NCBI RefSeq assembly: GCF_003429565.1
Contig: NZ_QUAK01000234.1
Location: 13,664-77,663 of the forward strand
DNA: 64,000 nt
Reading direction: 5' to 3'
Source: Streptomyces triticagri
GTDB lineage: Bacteria; Actinomycetota; Actinomycetes; Streptomycetales; Streptomycetaceae
Program-made: the position numbers and the translations under genes
In this document: positions 54,524 to 63,794 of the stretch, in pieces
Layout of the letters: every line of letters begins with the position of its first letter
Numbering within the stretch: the stretch's first letter is position 1
Notes under the pieces: generated by a model
Told to the model about the DNA's origin: nothing
The model's input: the letters and a program-made list of their open reading frames with translations, nothing else
Databases searched by the model: none

Positions 54524-55636
54524 ATGCGCGACAACGTCCTCATCGCCCTCTACGCCTTCGCCGGCGCCGCCGCCTCGGGCCTCGCAGGTGCGGTCGCGCT
54601 GCGTCTGCTGCGCCGCCGTTCGCTCACCGTGTCCCTTGCGGTCGTCTCGGCCGTCGGGGTGGTCGCCATGCTCGCGGGCACCCTCGCCGTGGCCTGGGCG
54701 ATGTTCCTGTCCCCGCACGACCTGACCGTCGTCACCACGGTGGTGGCGATGGCGGCGGTCGCCTCGCTCGCCACCGCCCTCCTGCTCGGCCGCCGGGTCG
54801 TCGCCCGCAGCCGTGAACTCGCCGTCGCCACACGCTCGTTCGGGGACGACGGCGACTTCGCGGCCCCGGACGTCCCGGCGACGGCCGAACTCGAGGAGCT
54901 GAGCCGGGAGCTGGCCGCGACGAGCGCCAGACTTGCGGCGTCCAGGAGCCGCGAACGCGCCCTGGAGACCTCCCGCAGGGAGCTGGTCGCCTGGATCTCG
55001 CACGACCTGCGCACCCCGCTGGCCGGCCTGCGTGCCATGGCGGAGGCCCTGGAGGACGGTGTGGCCGCCGACCCCGGCCGCTATCTCACCCGGATGCGCA
55101 CCGAGGTCGACCGCCTCAACGGCATGGTCGGCGACCTCTTCGAACTCTCCCGCATCCACGCGGGCGCACTGCCCTTGAGCCCGGCCCGGATCTCCCTCTA
55201 CGACCTCGTCGGCGACGCCCTCGCCGGGGCCGACCCCCTCGCGCGCGAACACGGCGTACGACTCGTCGGCGACCATGTCGAACCCGTGCCGGTCGAGGTC
55301 GACGGCAAGGAGATGAGCCGAGTCCTCGGCAATCTCCTCGTCAACGCGATCCGCCGGACCCCGGCCGACGGCACGGTCGCCGTGGCCGCCGAGCGATCGG
55401 CCGAAGGGGCGGTGGTCGTCTCCGTCACCGACGGCTGCGGCGGCATCCCCGACGAGGACCTCGCCCGCGTCTTCGACACCGGCTGGCGCGGCAGCGATGC
55501 CCGAACTCCACCCGCCGGAGCGGGACTCGGCCTGGCCATCGTCCGCGGCATCGTCGAGGCCCACCAGGGCAGGGCCTCGGTCCGCAACATCCCGGGCGGC
55601 TGCCGCTTCGAGGTGACGCTGCCCGCCGCACCGTAG
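54524..55636 (+). CDS. Membrane sensor histidine kinase
   Basis: The 370-residue kinase has two or three N-terminal membrane helices (residues 5-90) with very little extracellular loop, so it likely senses a membrane or intracellular signal. It then has a HAMP-like segment, HisKA with H160 in W-I-S-H-D-L-R-T-P-L, and HATPase with N-box L-L-V-N-A-I-R and G-box G-C-G-G-I-P. ATG 54524 has GGGAGGGG 4-6 bases upstream. Partner of the preceding regulator. Confidence 0.93.
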   Translation: MRDNVLIALYAFAGAAASGLAGAVALRLLRRRSLTVSLAVVSAVGVVAMLAGTLAVAWAMFLSPHDLTVVTTVVAMAAVASLATALLLGRRVVARSRELAVATRSFGDDGDFAAPDVPATAELEELSRELAATSARLAASRSRERALETSRRELVAWISHDLRTPLAGLRAMAEALEDGVAADPGRYLTRMRTEVDRLNGMVGDLFELSRIHAGALPLSPARISLYDLVGDALAGADPLAREHGVRLVGDHVEPVPVEVDGKEMSRVLGNLLVNAIRRTPADGTVAVAAERSAEGAVVVSVTDGCGGIPDEDLARVFDTGWRGSDARTPPAGAGLGLAIVRGIVEAHQGRASVRNIPGGCRFEVTLPAAP

Positions 55637-55638
55637 CG

Positions 55639-56628
55639 TCACCGCCCGCGTGCGAACTCCTGCATCCCGTCCTCGAAGGACACCTCGGGCTTCCACCCCA
55701 ACTCGTCCCGCAGCCGCGACGAATCGGCGGTGATGTGCCGGACGTCTCCCAGCCGGTACTCGCCGGTGACGACGGGCGCGGGCCCGCCGCAGGCCTCGGC
55801 GAGGGCCCCGGCGAGCTCCCCGACGGTGTGCGGCACCCCGCTGCCCGCGTTGTACGCGGTCAGGGCGCCGCGGCCCGTATCGGCCTCGAGCGCCGCCACG
55901 TTGGCCGCCGCCACATCCCGTACGTGGACGAAGTCCCGCCGCTGCCGCCCGTCCTCGAACACCCGCGGGGCCTCGCCCCGGGCCAGCGCCGAGCGGAAGA
56001 AGGAGGCGACGCCGGCGTACGGGGTGTCCCGCGGCATCCGGGGCCCGTAGACGTTGTGATAGCGCAACGACACCGCCGTACCGCCCTCGCTGCGCGCCCA
56101 CGCCGCGGCCAGCTGCTCCTGCGTGAGCTTCGTGGTGGCGTAGACGTTCCGCGGGTCGGCCGCCGCGTCCTCCGCCACCGGACCCGTGGCCAACTCGCTT
56201 CCGCACACAGGGCACTTGGGCTCGTAGCGCCCCGCCTCCAGGTCGCGCACGGCACGCGGCCCGGGCCGTACGGTGCCGTGCCGCGGGCACGCGTAGTGCC
56301 CCTCGCCGTAGACGACCATCGACCCGGCGAGGACGAGACGCCCGACGCCCGCCGCGGCCATGGCGGACAGGAGCACGGCGGTCCCCAAGGCATTGTGCGC
56401 GACATAGTCCGCGGCGTCGGCGACCCCGTCGCCGAGGCCCACCTTGGCCGCCTGATGACACACGGCGTCCACGCCGTCCAACGCCCGCGCGACCGCCGCC
56501 GGTTCCCGCACATCGGCGCCCGGCCGGTCCCGCCGGTCGAACACCACAGGATCGTGCCCCCGCGCCGTGAGCGCCTCGACGACATGGGACCCGATGAACC
56601 CGGCACCGCCGGTGACCAGTACACGCAT
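55639..56628 (-). CDS. NAD-dependent epimerase/dehydratase with zinc-ribbon-like insert
   Basis: Extended SDR enzyme acting on a nucleotide sugar, 329 residues. The Rossmann motif is V-T-G-G-A-G-F-I-G-S-H and the active site is Y-A-T-T-K with an upstream S of A-G-S-M-V-V-Y-G. Between them (about residues 112-150) is an insert with A-C-P-R-H-G and C-P-V-C-G, which can form a zinc-ribbon-like site and is not part of the usual fold. Convergent with the kinase gene, with only 2 bases between stops. Confidence 0.9.
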   Translation of the reverse strand: MRVLVTGGAGFIGSHVVEALTARGHDPVVFDRRDRPGADVREPAAVARALDGVDAVCHQAAKVGLGDGVADAADYVAHNALGTAVLLSAMAAAGVGRLVLAGSMVVYGEGHYACPRHGTVRPGPRAVRDLEAGRYEPKCPVCGSELATGPVAEDAAADPRNVYATTKLTQEQLAAAWARSEGGTAVSLRYHNVYGPRMPRDTPYAGVASFFRSALARGEAPRVFEDGRQRRDFVHVRDVAAANVAALEADTGRGALTAYNAGSGVPHTVGELAGALAEACGGPAPVVTGEYRLGDVRHITADSSRLRDELGWKPEVSFEDGMQEFARGR

Positions 56629-56720
56629 GCCGCCACGCTAGACCGGGGGCGGCCCGTGCGCGGGGGCGCAGCCGCCACACGTCACCGGACCGTCATACCT
56701 CCCACCGGAGCGCAGGCCGA

Positions 56721-57617
56721 TCAGTCGCACAACGCGTCACGGAGCCGGGGCAGGGAGTCGAGGAGGGCCGCCACTCCGGGGTTCTCGGTATGTGCTGCCA
56801 AGTACACGAAACGGAGTTCCACGCTCCATGGGGGCAGTCTCACCGGCAGCAGACGGATACGTCCGGAGCGTTCGAAGGTGCGAGTGGCGAAGCGTGGGAC
56901 CACCGCGACGTGGCCGGAGCCGATGGCGCACCGGATCGCGGCCTCGGGTGAACCCGTGGTGTGCACGGGGATGTTGCGACGTCGTTCCGGGTGGTTGAAG
57001 ATCGCCGCAAGCGGCTCGCCCTCCGCATCCCAGCGGTAGACGACGAGCGTGCTGCCCACGAGGTCGTCCGGGGTGAGCTCGGTCGCGTCGCCCAGACGAT
57101 GGTCCGGCCCGCACACCGCGACCATCGGCGACGTCCCCAGCCGCTCCGACCTCAGCGATCCCGTCGCCACCTGGGTGAGCAGAAAGCCACCGTGTGCGCT
57201 GCCGTCGCGCACCTGCTCCACGACTTCCCTGCTGTGCGCCACACGTCCGTGCACGGCGATGTCCAGCCCGTCCAACGCGCTGAAGGCCAGCGGGAAGACC
57301 GTGGCGGCGAAGCTGTTCGGGGCGGCCAGTACAAGGCGCTCCGGTGTCCCCGTGTCGAGGCTGTGCACGGCCTCGTCCAGCAGGTCGAGGCACCGCCGCG
57401 CGTACCCCATGAGGCGTTGTCCGGCCGGTGTCAGTGTGCTGCCGCGTGCCCCGCGTACGAACAGGGTGGTGCCGAGTCGACGTTCCAGCGCGGCGATCCG
57501 ATTGCTGACCGAGGGTGCGGCCAGCCGCAGTTCCACGGCCGCGGCATTGAAGCTGCCGAGGCGTGCGATCGCCGAGAACACTTCGAGATCCATGATCTCC
57601 AACGACGGTGAAGGCAT
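56721..57617 (-). CDS. LysR-family regulator of the amino acid import locus
   Basis: The 298-residue protein has a LysR helix-turn-helix (L-E-V-F-S-A-I-A-R-L-G-S-F-N-A-A-A, then S-V-S-N-R-I-A-A-L-E) and an effector domain. ATG 57617 is used; the ATG at 57593 is an alternative closer to the usual family start. Divergent from the binding-protein gene at 57773, with a TTCGG-N4-CCGAA palindrome between, the standard arrangement for a LysR activator of a divergent operon. Confidence 0.9.
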   Translation of the reverse strand: MPSPSLEIMDLEVFSAIARLGSFNAAAVELRLAAPSVSNRIAALERRLGTTLFVRGARGSTLTPAGQRLMGYARRCLDLLDEAVHSLDTGTPERLVLAAPNSFAATVFPLAFSALDGLDIAVHGRVAHSREVVEQVRDGSAHGGFLLTQVATGSLRSERLGTSPMVAVCGPDHRLGDATELTPDDLVGSTLVVYRWDAEGEPLAAIFNHPERRRNIPVHTTGSPEAAIRCAIGSGHVAVVPRFATRTFERSGRIRLLPVRLPPWSVELRFVYLAAHTENPGVAALLDSLPRLRDALCD

Positions 57618-57647
57618 AGCACCAGGCTAATGCCAGAGGTAGAAGGA

Positions 57648-57661
57648 TTCGGCCTACCGAA
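57648..57661. promoter_or_regulatory. Candidate LysR binding palindrome
   Basis: TTCGG (57648-57652), CCTA, CCGAA (57657-57661): a perfect inverted repeat in the divergent gap, close to the LysR start, fitting an autoregulatory site. Confidence 0.5.
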
Positions 57662-57707
57662 GTACTCGGCGCTCGTCGAAGCTGTGATGACCGAAACGTA
57701 CGCACCA

Positions 57708-57724
57708 CCGCTCGAGGCGAGCGG
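57708..57724. promoter_or_regulatory. Inverted repeat upstream of the amino acid ABC operon
   Basis: CCGCTCG / CGAGCGG with a 3-base loop, 48 bases before the binding-protein GTG. It may be a leader hairpin or second operator; the sequence does not decide. Confidence 0.35.
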
Positions 57725-57772
57725 AAGACAGGAGTCCCTTACACGTACGACTGACCGACCAGGAGGAACGTT

Positions 57773-58705
57773 GTGGGAACACCGCTGCGCAAGGGATCGA
57801 TCACAGGGATCGCGCTCGCCGTCCTGTGCGTGAGCGCGCCGGCCGGGTGCGCCAATCCCGATGACGGCGCCGAAGGAGGTGTGGGAAAGGGAACCGAAGA
57901 CCTGGTCGCGACGGTGGATCGCGATCCGGAGATCGCTGCCATGGTCCCCCGGGAGATCGCGAAGCGGGGTTCATTCACCGCCGCGGTCAACCCGTCGTCG
58001 CCGCCGATCAAGTTCGTCGACGACTCCGGGGACATCACGGGATTCACCCCGGAACTGGTCACGGCGGCGGGGAAGTTGATGGGTCTGGACGTCGTCATGA
58101 AGCAGACCTCCTTCGATGCCCTCATCCCCGGCCTCGAAGCCCGCCGGTTCGATGTCATCCTGTCCATCAACGACCTCGCGGACCGTCGGGAGAAGACGGA
58201 CTTCATCGACTACCTGCAGACCGGCACCGCCATCCTCGGAGCCACCTCCCTCCCGCAGGACGAGCTCACCCCCAAGAAGCTCTGCGGGCTCTCCGTCGGC
58301 TACGTGCGCGGGAACGTACAGCAGGACCTCGTCGCGGCGGCCGCCGAGCACTGCGCCGAGGCCGGCGCGAAGCGGGTGACCGGCACTGCCTTCCAGGACA
58401 TCAACGCGGCCATTCTCGCGGTGCAGAGCGGCCAGATCGACACGGCGTGGGGCGACGCACCGTCCATCTCGTACAACGCGGAGAAGAATCCGAAGCGGTA
58501 CAAGGAGCTGTACCGGGAGATCTCGGGTCCCTACGGCGTCGGCGTCAACAAGCAGGACACCGAACTGCGGGACGCCCTGCGCGCGGCTCTGCGCAAGTGC
58601 GTGGAGAACGGCATCTACCGGAAGCTCCTGAAGGACTACGGACTGACGGACTACGAGCTGCCGGACATGTCCCTGAACAAGGGGCCCGCCGATGAGCACG
58701 CATGA
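57773..58705 (+). CDS. Amino acid ABC importer binding lipoprotein (family 3)
   Basis: The 310-residue lipoprotein has lipobox A-P-A-G-C with Cys26 and an SBP_bac_3 fold: F-V-D-D-S-G-D-I-T-G-F-T-P-E-L, then a typical R-R-E-K-T-D-F segment and C-terminal N-K-Q-D-T-E-L-R-D-A-L-R. GTG 57773 has AGGAGG 6 bases upstream. Overlaps the permease gene by 14 bases. Ligands of this family are polar amino acids; the following lyase and flavoenzyme genes suggest an unusual amino acid. Confidence 0.92.
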   Translation: MGTPLRKGSITGIALAVLCVSAPAGCANPDDGAEGGVGKGTEDLVATVDRDPEIAAMVPREIAKRGSFTAAVNPSSPPIKFVDDSGDITGFTPELVTAAGKLMGLDVVMKQTSFDALIPGLEARRFDVILSINDLADRREKTDFIDYLQTGTAILGATSLPQDELTPKKLCGLSVGYVRGNVQQDLVAAAAEHCAEAGAKRVTGTAFQDINAAILAVQSGQIDTAWGDAPSISYNAEKNPKRYKELYREISGPYGVGVNKQDTELRDALRAALRKCVENGIYRKLLKDYGLTDYELPDMSLNKGPADEHA

Positions 58706-59630
58706 GACGCTCGAGCCCAGCGCCGCCACCGGCGACGAAACCGCACTGCACACCCTGCCGATCCGCGACCCCAAGAGGCTGGCGCACTGGCTGAGTTACG
58801 CGGTGGGCGCCGTCGTACTCGTGCTGGCCTTCCGGTTCGTCGTCCTCAATCCGCACTGGGACTGGCCGACGATCGGTTCCTGGCTCTTCAGCCGACGCGT
58901 GGTGTCCGGACTCCTGAACACCATCCTGATCACGGTCGTGTCCACGGCCGCGGGCCTTGTGCTCGGTCTGGTCGTCGCCGCACTCCGTCTGTCGGGCTTC
59001 GCCGTGCTGCGGGCGATGGCGGCCGTGTACGTGTGGATCATCCGCGCGACACCCGGGCTCGTCCTCATCCTGTTCGTCTACTTCCTCGCCGCCCTGATGC
59101 CGACCCTCAGCCTGGGCCTGCCGTTCGCGGACCCGTTCTTCGAGGTACCCACGAATCAGGTGATCTCGCAGTTCTCGGCGGCGGTCATCGGGCTCTCCGC
59201 GTACCTCGGGGCCTATTCGGCCGAGATCTTCCGCGGGGGTGTGCTCTCCGTCCACCAGGGCCAGTTCGAGGCCTCCCACTCACTCGGACTCTCCGCGTGG
59301 CAGACGTACACCAAGGTGGTGGGTCCGCAGATCATCCGCGTGATCACACCGTCGCTGGCCAACGAGGTCGTGACGATGTTCAAGAACACCTCGCTGGTGT
59401 CGGTGATCGGGTACGTGGAGCTCCTGACGACCGTGCAACTCGTCTATTCGCAGAACTTCAAGACCATTCCGATGCTCACCGTCGCCGTCATCTGGTACCT
59501 CGTCCTGACCAGTCTGGCGATGCTCGGGCAGTCACGCCTGGAGAAGCGCTTCGGCCGCGGCTTCAACCGCCGGGTGGTCAAGAGCGCGGTGTCCGCGGAC
59601 ACGGTGGGACAGGAGGAGCGGCATGACTGA
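58692..59630 (+). CDS. Amino acid ABC importer permease (HisM/GlnP type)
   Basis: The 312-residue permease has an N-terminal cytoplasmic tail of about 35 residues, five to six membrane helices and the polar amino acid importer EAA loop (E-A-S-H-S-L-G-L-S-A-W-Q-T-Y). A signature stretch is Y-V-W-I-I-R-A-T-P-G. Being the sole permease gene, it probably works as a homodimer. Overlaps both neighbours. Confidence 0.93.
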   Translation: MSTHETLEPSAATGDETALHTLPIRDPKRLAHWLSYAVGAVVLVLAFRFVVLNPHWDWPTIGSWLFSRRVVSGLLNTILITVVSTAAGLVLGLVVAALRLSGFAVLRAMAAVYVWIIRATPGLVLILFVYFLAALMPTLSLGLPFADPFFEVPTNQVISQFSAAVIGLSAYLGAYSAEIFRGGVLSVHQGQFEASHSLGLSAWQTYTKVVGPQIIRVITPSLANEVVTMFKNTSLVSVIGYVELLTTVQLVYSQNFKTIPMLTVAVIWYLVLTSLAMLGQSRLEKRFGRGFNRRVVKSAVSADTVGQEERHD

Positions 59631-60393
59631 GCAACCACTGTTGAGGCTGCGCGACGTGGAGAAGCGGTTCGGTGACTTCGTCGCGCTCGACGGTGTGAGT
59701 CTCACCTTGCGGGCCGGCACGGTGACCTGTCTCGTCGGCCCGTCCGGGTCGGGCAAGAGCACATTGCTGCGTACGGTCAACCTGCTGGAGCGGCTGGACG
59801 GCGGGGCCGTCTACCTCCGGGGCGAGATGCTCGGCTTCACCCGCAGCGGCGATCACCGCAGGCCCGTCCCGAAGAAGGTGGCACGCCGTCAGGTAGTCAA
59901 CTTCGGCATGGTCTTCCAGAGCTTCAACCTCATCCCACAGCTGACCGCCACGGAGAACGTCGCGCTCGGACCGGTCGAGGTCCTGCGCGTCGGCCGGTCC
60001 GAGGCACGGCACCAGGCACATGAGCTACTGACCCGGGTGGGCCTGGCCGACCGGGTCGATCACTATCCTGCCGAACTCTCCGGAGGCCAGCAGCAGAGAG
60101 TCGCCATCGCTCGGGCACTGGCGATGAAACCGAGCGTGCTGCTCTTCGACGAACCCACCAGTGCCCTCGACGCCGAGCTCGTCGCCGAGGTGCTCGCAGT
60201 CATCAAGGAACTGGCCGAGGAGGGCTTCACGATGCTGATCGTGACCCATGAACTCGCCTTCGCCCGCGACATCGCGGACGAGGTCGTGATGATGGAGGAC
60301 GGGCGGATCATCGAGTCCGGACCGCCGCAGGACATCCTCCTGAACCCCACCACCGAGCGGGCACGGCGCTTCTTCGCGAGCGTGAGCCACTGA
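59623..60393 (+). CDS. Amino acid ABC importer ATPase (GlnQ/HisP type)
   Basis: The 256-residue ATPase has Walker A G-P-S-G-S-G-K-S, signature L-S-G-G-Q-Q-Q-R, Walker B V-L-L-F-D-E-P-T-S-A-L-D and switch His in V-T-H-E-L. It completes the three-gene importer. It overlaps the permease gene by 8 bases and shares its final base with the start of the lyase gene, so the enzymes downstream belong to the same operon. Confidence 0.94.
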   Translation: MTEQPLLRLRDVEKRFGDFVALDGVSLTLRAGTVTCLVGPSGSGKSTLLRTVNLLERLDGGAVYLRGEMLGFTRSGDHRRPVPKKVARRQVVNFGMVFQSFNLIPQLTATENVALGPVEVLRVGRSEARHQAHELLTRVGLADRVDHYPAELSGGQQQRVAIARALAMKPSVLLFDEPTSALDAELVAEVLAVIKELAEEGFTMLIVTHELAFARDIADEVVMMEDGRIIESGPPQDILLNPTTERARRFFASVSH

Positions 60394-61577
60394 TGGCGCA
60401 GCAGTCGACGCGCTCGTTGGACCGTGCACGGCTGGCCTCCCTCACCCCGGCGGACCTTGCACACCGCGGGAGTGCGAAGTGGTGCCGGGTCCCCGGCGCT
60501 CTGGGGGCATCAGTCGCCGAGATGGACTTCGGCCTGGCCGAGCCGATCAGAGCCGCACTGGTGGAAGCCGTCCGGCGAGGCGACCTCGGCTATTTCCCAC
60601 CTGACCTGGACGACCGGCTGCGTCGAGCCACTGCGCAGTACCAGGGGACCTCGTACGGCTGGGATGTCGACCCGGGGCGAGTGTGCGCCGTGGGAGACGT
60701 GATCGTGGGGCTGGAAACCACCATCGAGCACTTCACTCCACCGGGATCACCCGTCGTGGTGCTCACCCCGGCCTACATGCCCTTCCTGACCGTACCGACG
60801 CGGCTGCACCGAGCCGTGGTCCAGGTGGACCTGCGCGAGCAGGAAGGCACGTGGCAACTGGACCTGGAGCGGATCGCCGCAGCGCTCGCCGCGGGCGCCG
60901 GACTGGTCGTTCTGTGCAATCCGCACAACCCGATCGGCAAGGTGTACGAAGAATCGGAACTCCGCGCGCTCGCCGATCTCGTGGAACGCCACGGAGCACG
61001 CGTCTTCGCCGACGAGATCCACGCGCCGCTCATCTACCCGGGCAGTCGGCACCACTGCTACGCCCCACTCGGCGAACACACCGACCGGCACACGATCACG
61101 GCCACCTCGGCGTCCAAGGCATGGAACATCCCGGGCCTCAAGTGCGCACAACTGGTCCTCGGCAGCGAGGACCACGCGGCCTGGAGGGGCATCCGTCACA
61201 GCGCCTCGCGCGGAGCATCGAACCTGGGCGCGGAAGCGACGATCACCGCCTACCGCGACGGGGCACCGTGGCTGGCCGAGGTCATGCACCACCTCGACAG
61301 CAACCGCCGGCTGCTCGGCGAACTGATCGAGGCGCATCTCCCCGGAGTCCGCTGGTCCGCACCCGACGGTACGTACCTCGCCTGGCTGGACTGCCGTGCG
61401 CTGGGCCTCGACTCGAGCCCCGGCACGCACTTCCTGGAACAGGCGGGGGTCTCGGTCGCCGACGGCCGACTCTGCGGAGCCGCCGGAGAGGGCTTCGTAC
61501 GAGTCAACTTCGCCACCCCCGCCCACATTCTCGAGCAGATGCTCAGGGCAATGGGCAAGTCCCTCGAGTCCCCCTGA
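60393..61577 (+). CDS. MalY/PatB-type PLP-dependent aminotransferase-fold enzyme (probable C-S lyase)
   Basis: The 394-residue class I/II fold enzyme matches the MalY/PatB group by V-A-E-M-D-F-G, N-P-H-N-P-I-G and the lysine region S-A-S-K-A-W-N-I-P-G-L-K with PLP-binding K242. That group usually performs beta-elimination on cystathionine or cysteine conjugates (C-S lyase) rather than transamination. The direct junction with the importer ATPase gene suggests it cleaves the imported amino acid. Confidence 0.9.
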   Translation: MAQQSTRSLDRARLASLTPADLAHRGSAKWCRVPGALGASVAEMDFGLAEPIRAALVEAVRRGDLGYFPPDLDDRLRRATAQYQGTSYGWDVDPGRVCAVGDVIVGLETTIEHFTPPGSPVVVLTPAYMPFLTVPTRLHRAVVQVDLREQEGTWQLDLERIAAALAAGAGLVVLCNPHNPIGKVYEESELRALADLVERHGARVFADEIHAPLIYPGSRHHCYAPLGEHTDRHTITATSASKAWNIPGLKCAQLVLGSEDHAAWRGIRHSASRGASNLGAEATITAYRDGAPWLAEVMHHLDSNRRLLGELIEAHLPGVRWSAPDGTYLAWLDCRALGLDSSPGTHFLEQAGVSVADGRLCGAAGEGFVRVNFATPAHILEQMLRAMGKSLESP

Positions 61578-61636
61578 ACAAAGCGGCATGTGTCACGCAC
61601 CGCTTCATGCACGCACACCCAGAAAGCGAGCTCACT

Positions 61637-62821
61637 GTGAACCGACCGTCGATCGCCGTCATCGGGGCGGGAGTTGTCGGACTGTCCATCGCCCGGTCCC
61701 TGTCACTGGCCGGCGCCCGGGTGACGATCCACGAGCGCAACCGGATCGGATCCGGCACCAGCTCGGGCACGTTCGCCTGGGTCAACTCGAACGGCAAGTC
61801 CCCTGATTCGTACCACGAGTTGAACCTGGCGGGCATGCGGGAGCACGAGGAGCTGCAGCGCACGTCGACCTCCGAGGCACAGTGGTACATGCAGACCGGC
61901 ACATATGAATGGACGACGAAGCCGGAGGTCGCCGAGCGTCTGCAGCAGCGGGTCCAGCGACTGACCGACGCCGGCTATCCCGTACGCAAGGCCACCACCG
62001 ACGAACTCAGGGCCAGGATCCCGGAGCTGCGCATCCACCCCCGCTCCTCGGAGATCGTGCACTTTCCCAGCGAGGGTTACCTCGCCCCGAGCGTGCTGCT
62101 CGCGCGCCTGTGGTCGGAGGCCAAGGCCAACGGCGCGGAGCTGCGCGCCCCGGTCGATGTTCTGGACGTCGTCGAGGACAGCAGCGGCGTGACCCTGCAC
62201 CTGAGTACCGGAGAGACCTGGCGGGGCGACTTCGTGGTCAGCGCCGTCGGGCGGTGGAGCGAGTCGATGATGAAGACGCTCGGCAAGCAGTTCGCCATGA
62301 TCGATCCGGACCTGCCCAACAAGTTCGCCTGCGGGTTCCTCGGCTCCACCGACCCTCAGTATGTGCAGTTGAGTTCGAACCTCATCACACCCGAGTTGAA
62401 TGTGCGGCCCGACGGAGGCGGCCGTCTGCTGCTGCAGACACCGGACCTGGACCACCGGGCAGATCCCGCGTACCAGGCCGACACCACCGGGCTGATCGGT
62501 CAGGAGATGCTGGCGCGGCTGCACCGCCTGTTCGACAACACCGCGGGCGCGCGGATCGAGCGGATCGCCGTCGGCCAGCGTGCGCGCCCGGCCGACGGGC
62601 TGCCCGCGGTCGGGTTCGTCACCGATGCCGCGCGGGTGTACCTCGTGGCCACCCACAGCGGGATCACCCTGGCACCGCTGCTCGGCCGGCTCGTCAGCAC
62701 CGAACTGCTCGACGGCGCGCGTTCGCCACTGCTCCACGACTACGCCCCCGATCGGCTCGTGGGCAGGACCGTCGCGGACTTCCCCAAGTTCGCGACGCTG
62801 CACTATCCCGCGGCGCAATAG
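61637..62821 (+). CDS. FAD-dependent oxidoreductase, DAO family
   Basis: The 394-residue flavoenzyme has the dinucleotide motif V-I-G-A-G-V-V-G-L-S with the strand-2 Glu in I-H-E-R, and a DAO C-terminal region (G-L-P-A-V-G-F). The family oxidises amines or D-amino acids to imines. GTG 61637 starts the homology; ATG 61607 would add 10 residues. Last gene in the operon, 59 bases after the lyase gene. No membrane anchor. It may process the imported amino acid or a lyase product. Confidence 0.9.
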   Translation: MNRPSIAVIGAGVVGLSIARSLSLAGARVTIHERNRIGSGTSSGTFAWVNSNGKSPDSYHELNLAGMREHEELQRTSTSEAQWYMQTGTYEWTTKPEVAERLQQRVQRLTDAGYPVRKATTDELRARIPELRIHPRSSEIVHFPSEGYLAPSVLLARLWSEAKANGAELRAPVDVLDVVEDSSGVTLHLSTGETWRGDFVVSAVGRWSESMMKTLGKQFAMIDPDLPNKFACGFLGSTDPQYVQLSSNLITPELNVRPDGGGRLLLQTPDLDHRADPAYQADTTGLIGQEMLARLHRLFDNTAGARIERIAVGQRARPADGLPAVGFVTDAARVYLVATHSGITLAPLLGRLVSTELLDGARSPLLHDYAPDRLVGRTVADFPKFATLHYPAAQ

Positions 62822-62941
62822 CCACCTGATCGTCCAGCCCCTCGGGCCTCCCAGGAGTGGGCGAATGACCCGTGCCGAGCTCCGGTTAGGGTGGCCTTGC
62901 CGGGCGGGACGTTTCGTAGGGCGACTCAGGGGAGGCGCATC

Positions 62942-63637
62942 GTGGTGGAGGGTGAACGGCCGGGTGGAGGGGCGAAGGCGGAGACGCCGTCCGTGATGGT
63001 CGAGCGGCCGCCGTTTCACAGTCGGTTGATCACGGATCCCGGAGTGCTCGGGGTGCTCGACGAGCTGTACGAGCGCGAGCGGCACATCAACTGGGAGGCG
63101 TACGCGCACGATCCGGATCCGTTTCAGCACTCCGGGACCGGATTCTCGCTCAGCCCCGAGCAGGGGGACCAGCTGTACCTGCTGGTCCGGCACGGGCAGG
63201 CGCGCCATGTCGTCGAGTTCGCCACGTCCCTCGGCTTCTCCACGATCTTCCTTGCCGCGGCGCTGCGTGACGGTGGCCGAGGAAGGGTGTACACCGCCGA
63301 GCTGGTGCCGGAGAAGGCGGCGCAGGCCCGGGAGAATCTCGCCCGTGCCGGTCTCGGCGACTATGTCACGGTGCTCGAAGGGGACGCCCGGGAGACGCTC
63401 GCCGCCGTTCCCGACGGGATCGACTTCGCGCTCATCGACGGCTGGGAGCCGATCGTCTCGCTCGACGTCCTCAGGCTCATCGAACCGAAGCTGAGGTCCG
63501 GCGCGTTGGTCTACAACGAGAACCGGGACCGGGAGTTCCTGGACTATGTGCAGGCGCCCGACAGCGGGTACGGGAATGTGCCGCTGCTCAGCGGCTCCGC
63601 CTACAAGCCCCAGGGCGAACTCTCGCTGCGCCGCTGA
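62942..63637 (+). CDS. Class I SAM methyltransferase, O-methyltransferase-like
   Basis: The 231-residue protein has a core matching methyltransferase_24/O-methyltransferase types: V-V-E-F-A-T-S-L-G-F-S as SAM loop, V-Y-T-A-E-L as strand 2, and D-F-A-L-I-D-G-W-E as the metal-dependent-like acidic strand. The substrate is unknown. GTG 62942 has AGGGGAGG 7 bases upstream; the neighbouring GTG one codon later is equally possible. It stands alone. Confidence 0.87.
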   Translation: MVEGERPGGGAKAETPSVMVERPPFHSRLITDPGVLGVLDELYERERHINWEAYAHDPDPFQHSGTGFSLSPEQGDQLYLLVRHGQARHVVEFATSLGFSTIFLAAALRDGGRGRVYTAELVPEKAAQARENLARAGLGDYVTVLEGDARETLAAVPDGIDFALIDGWEPIVSLDVLRLIEPKLRSGALVYNENRDREFLDYVQAPDSGYGNVPLLSGSAYKPQGELSLRR

Positions 63638-63794
63638 TCACCGAGCCGGGCGCGCGGCGGCGCCCGTCCGCCGGTACGCACCACGGCCTGAAGCGCCTCG
63701 TGGCCCGGCCGATATCGTGGCCGGGCCACGACAGGGGCCGTCCGCGGGTACGGGCGCGGAACGGCCGGCACGGGCGCAGTGTGAGGAGCGCGAA

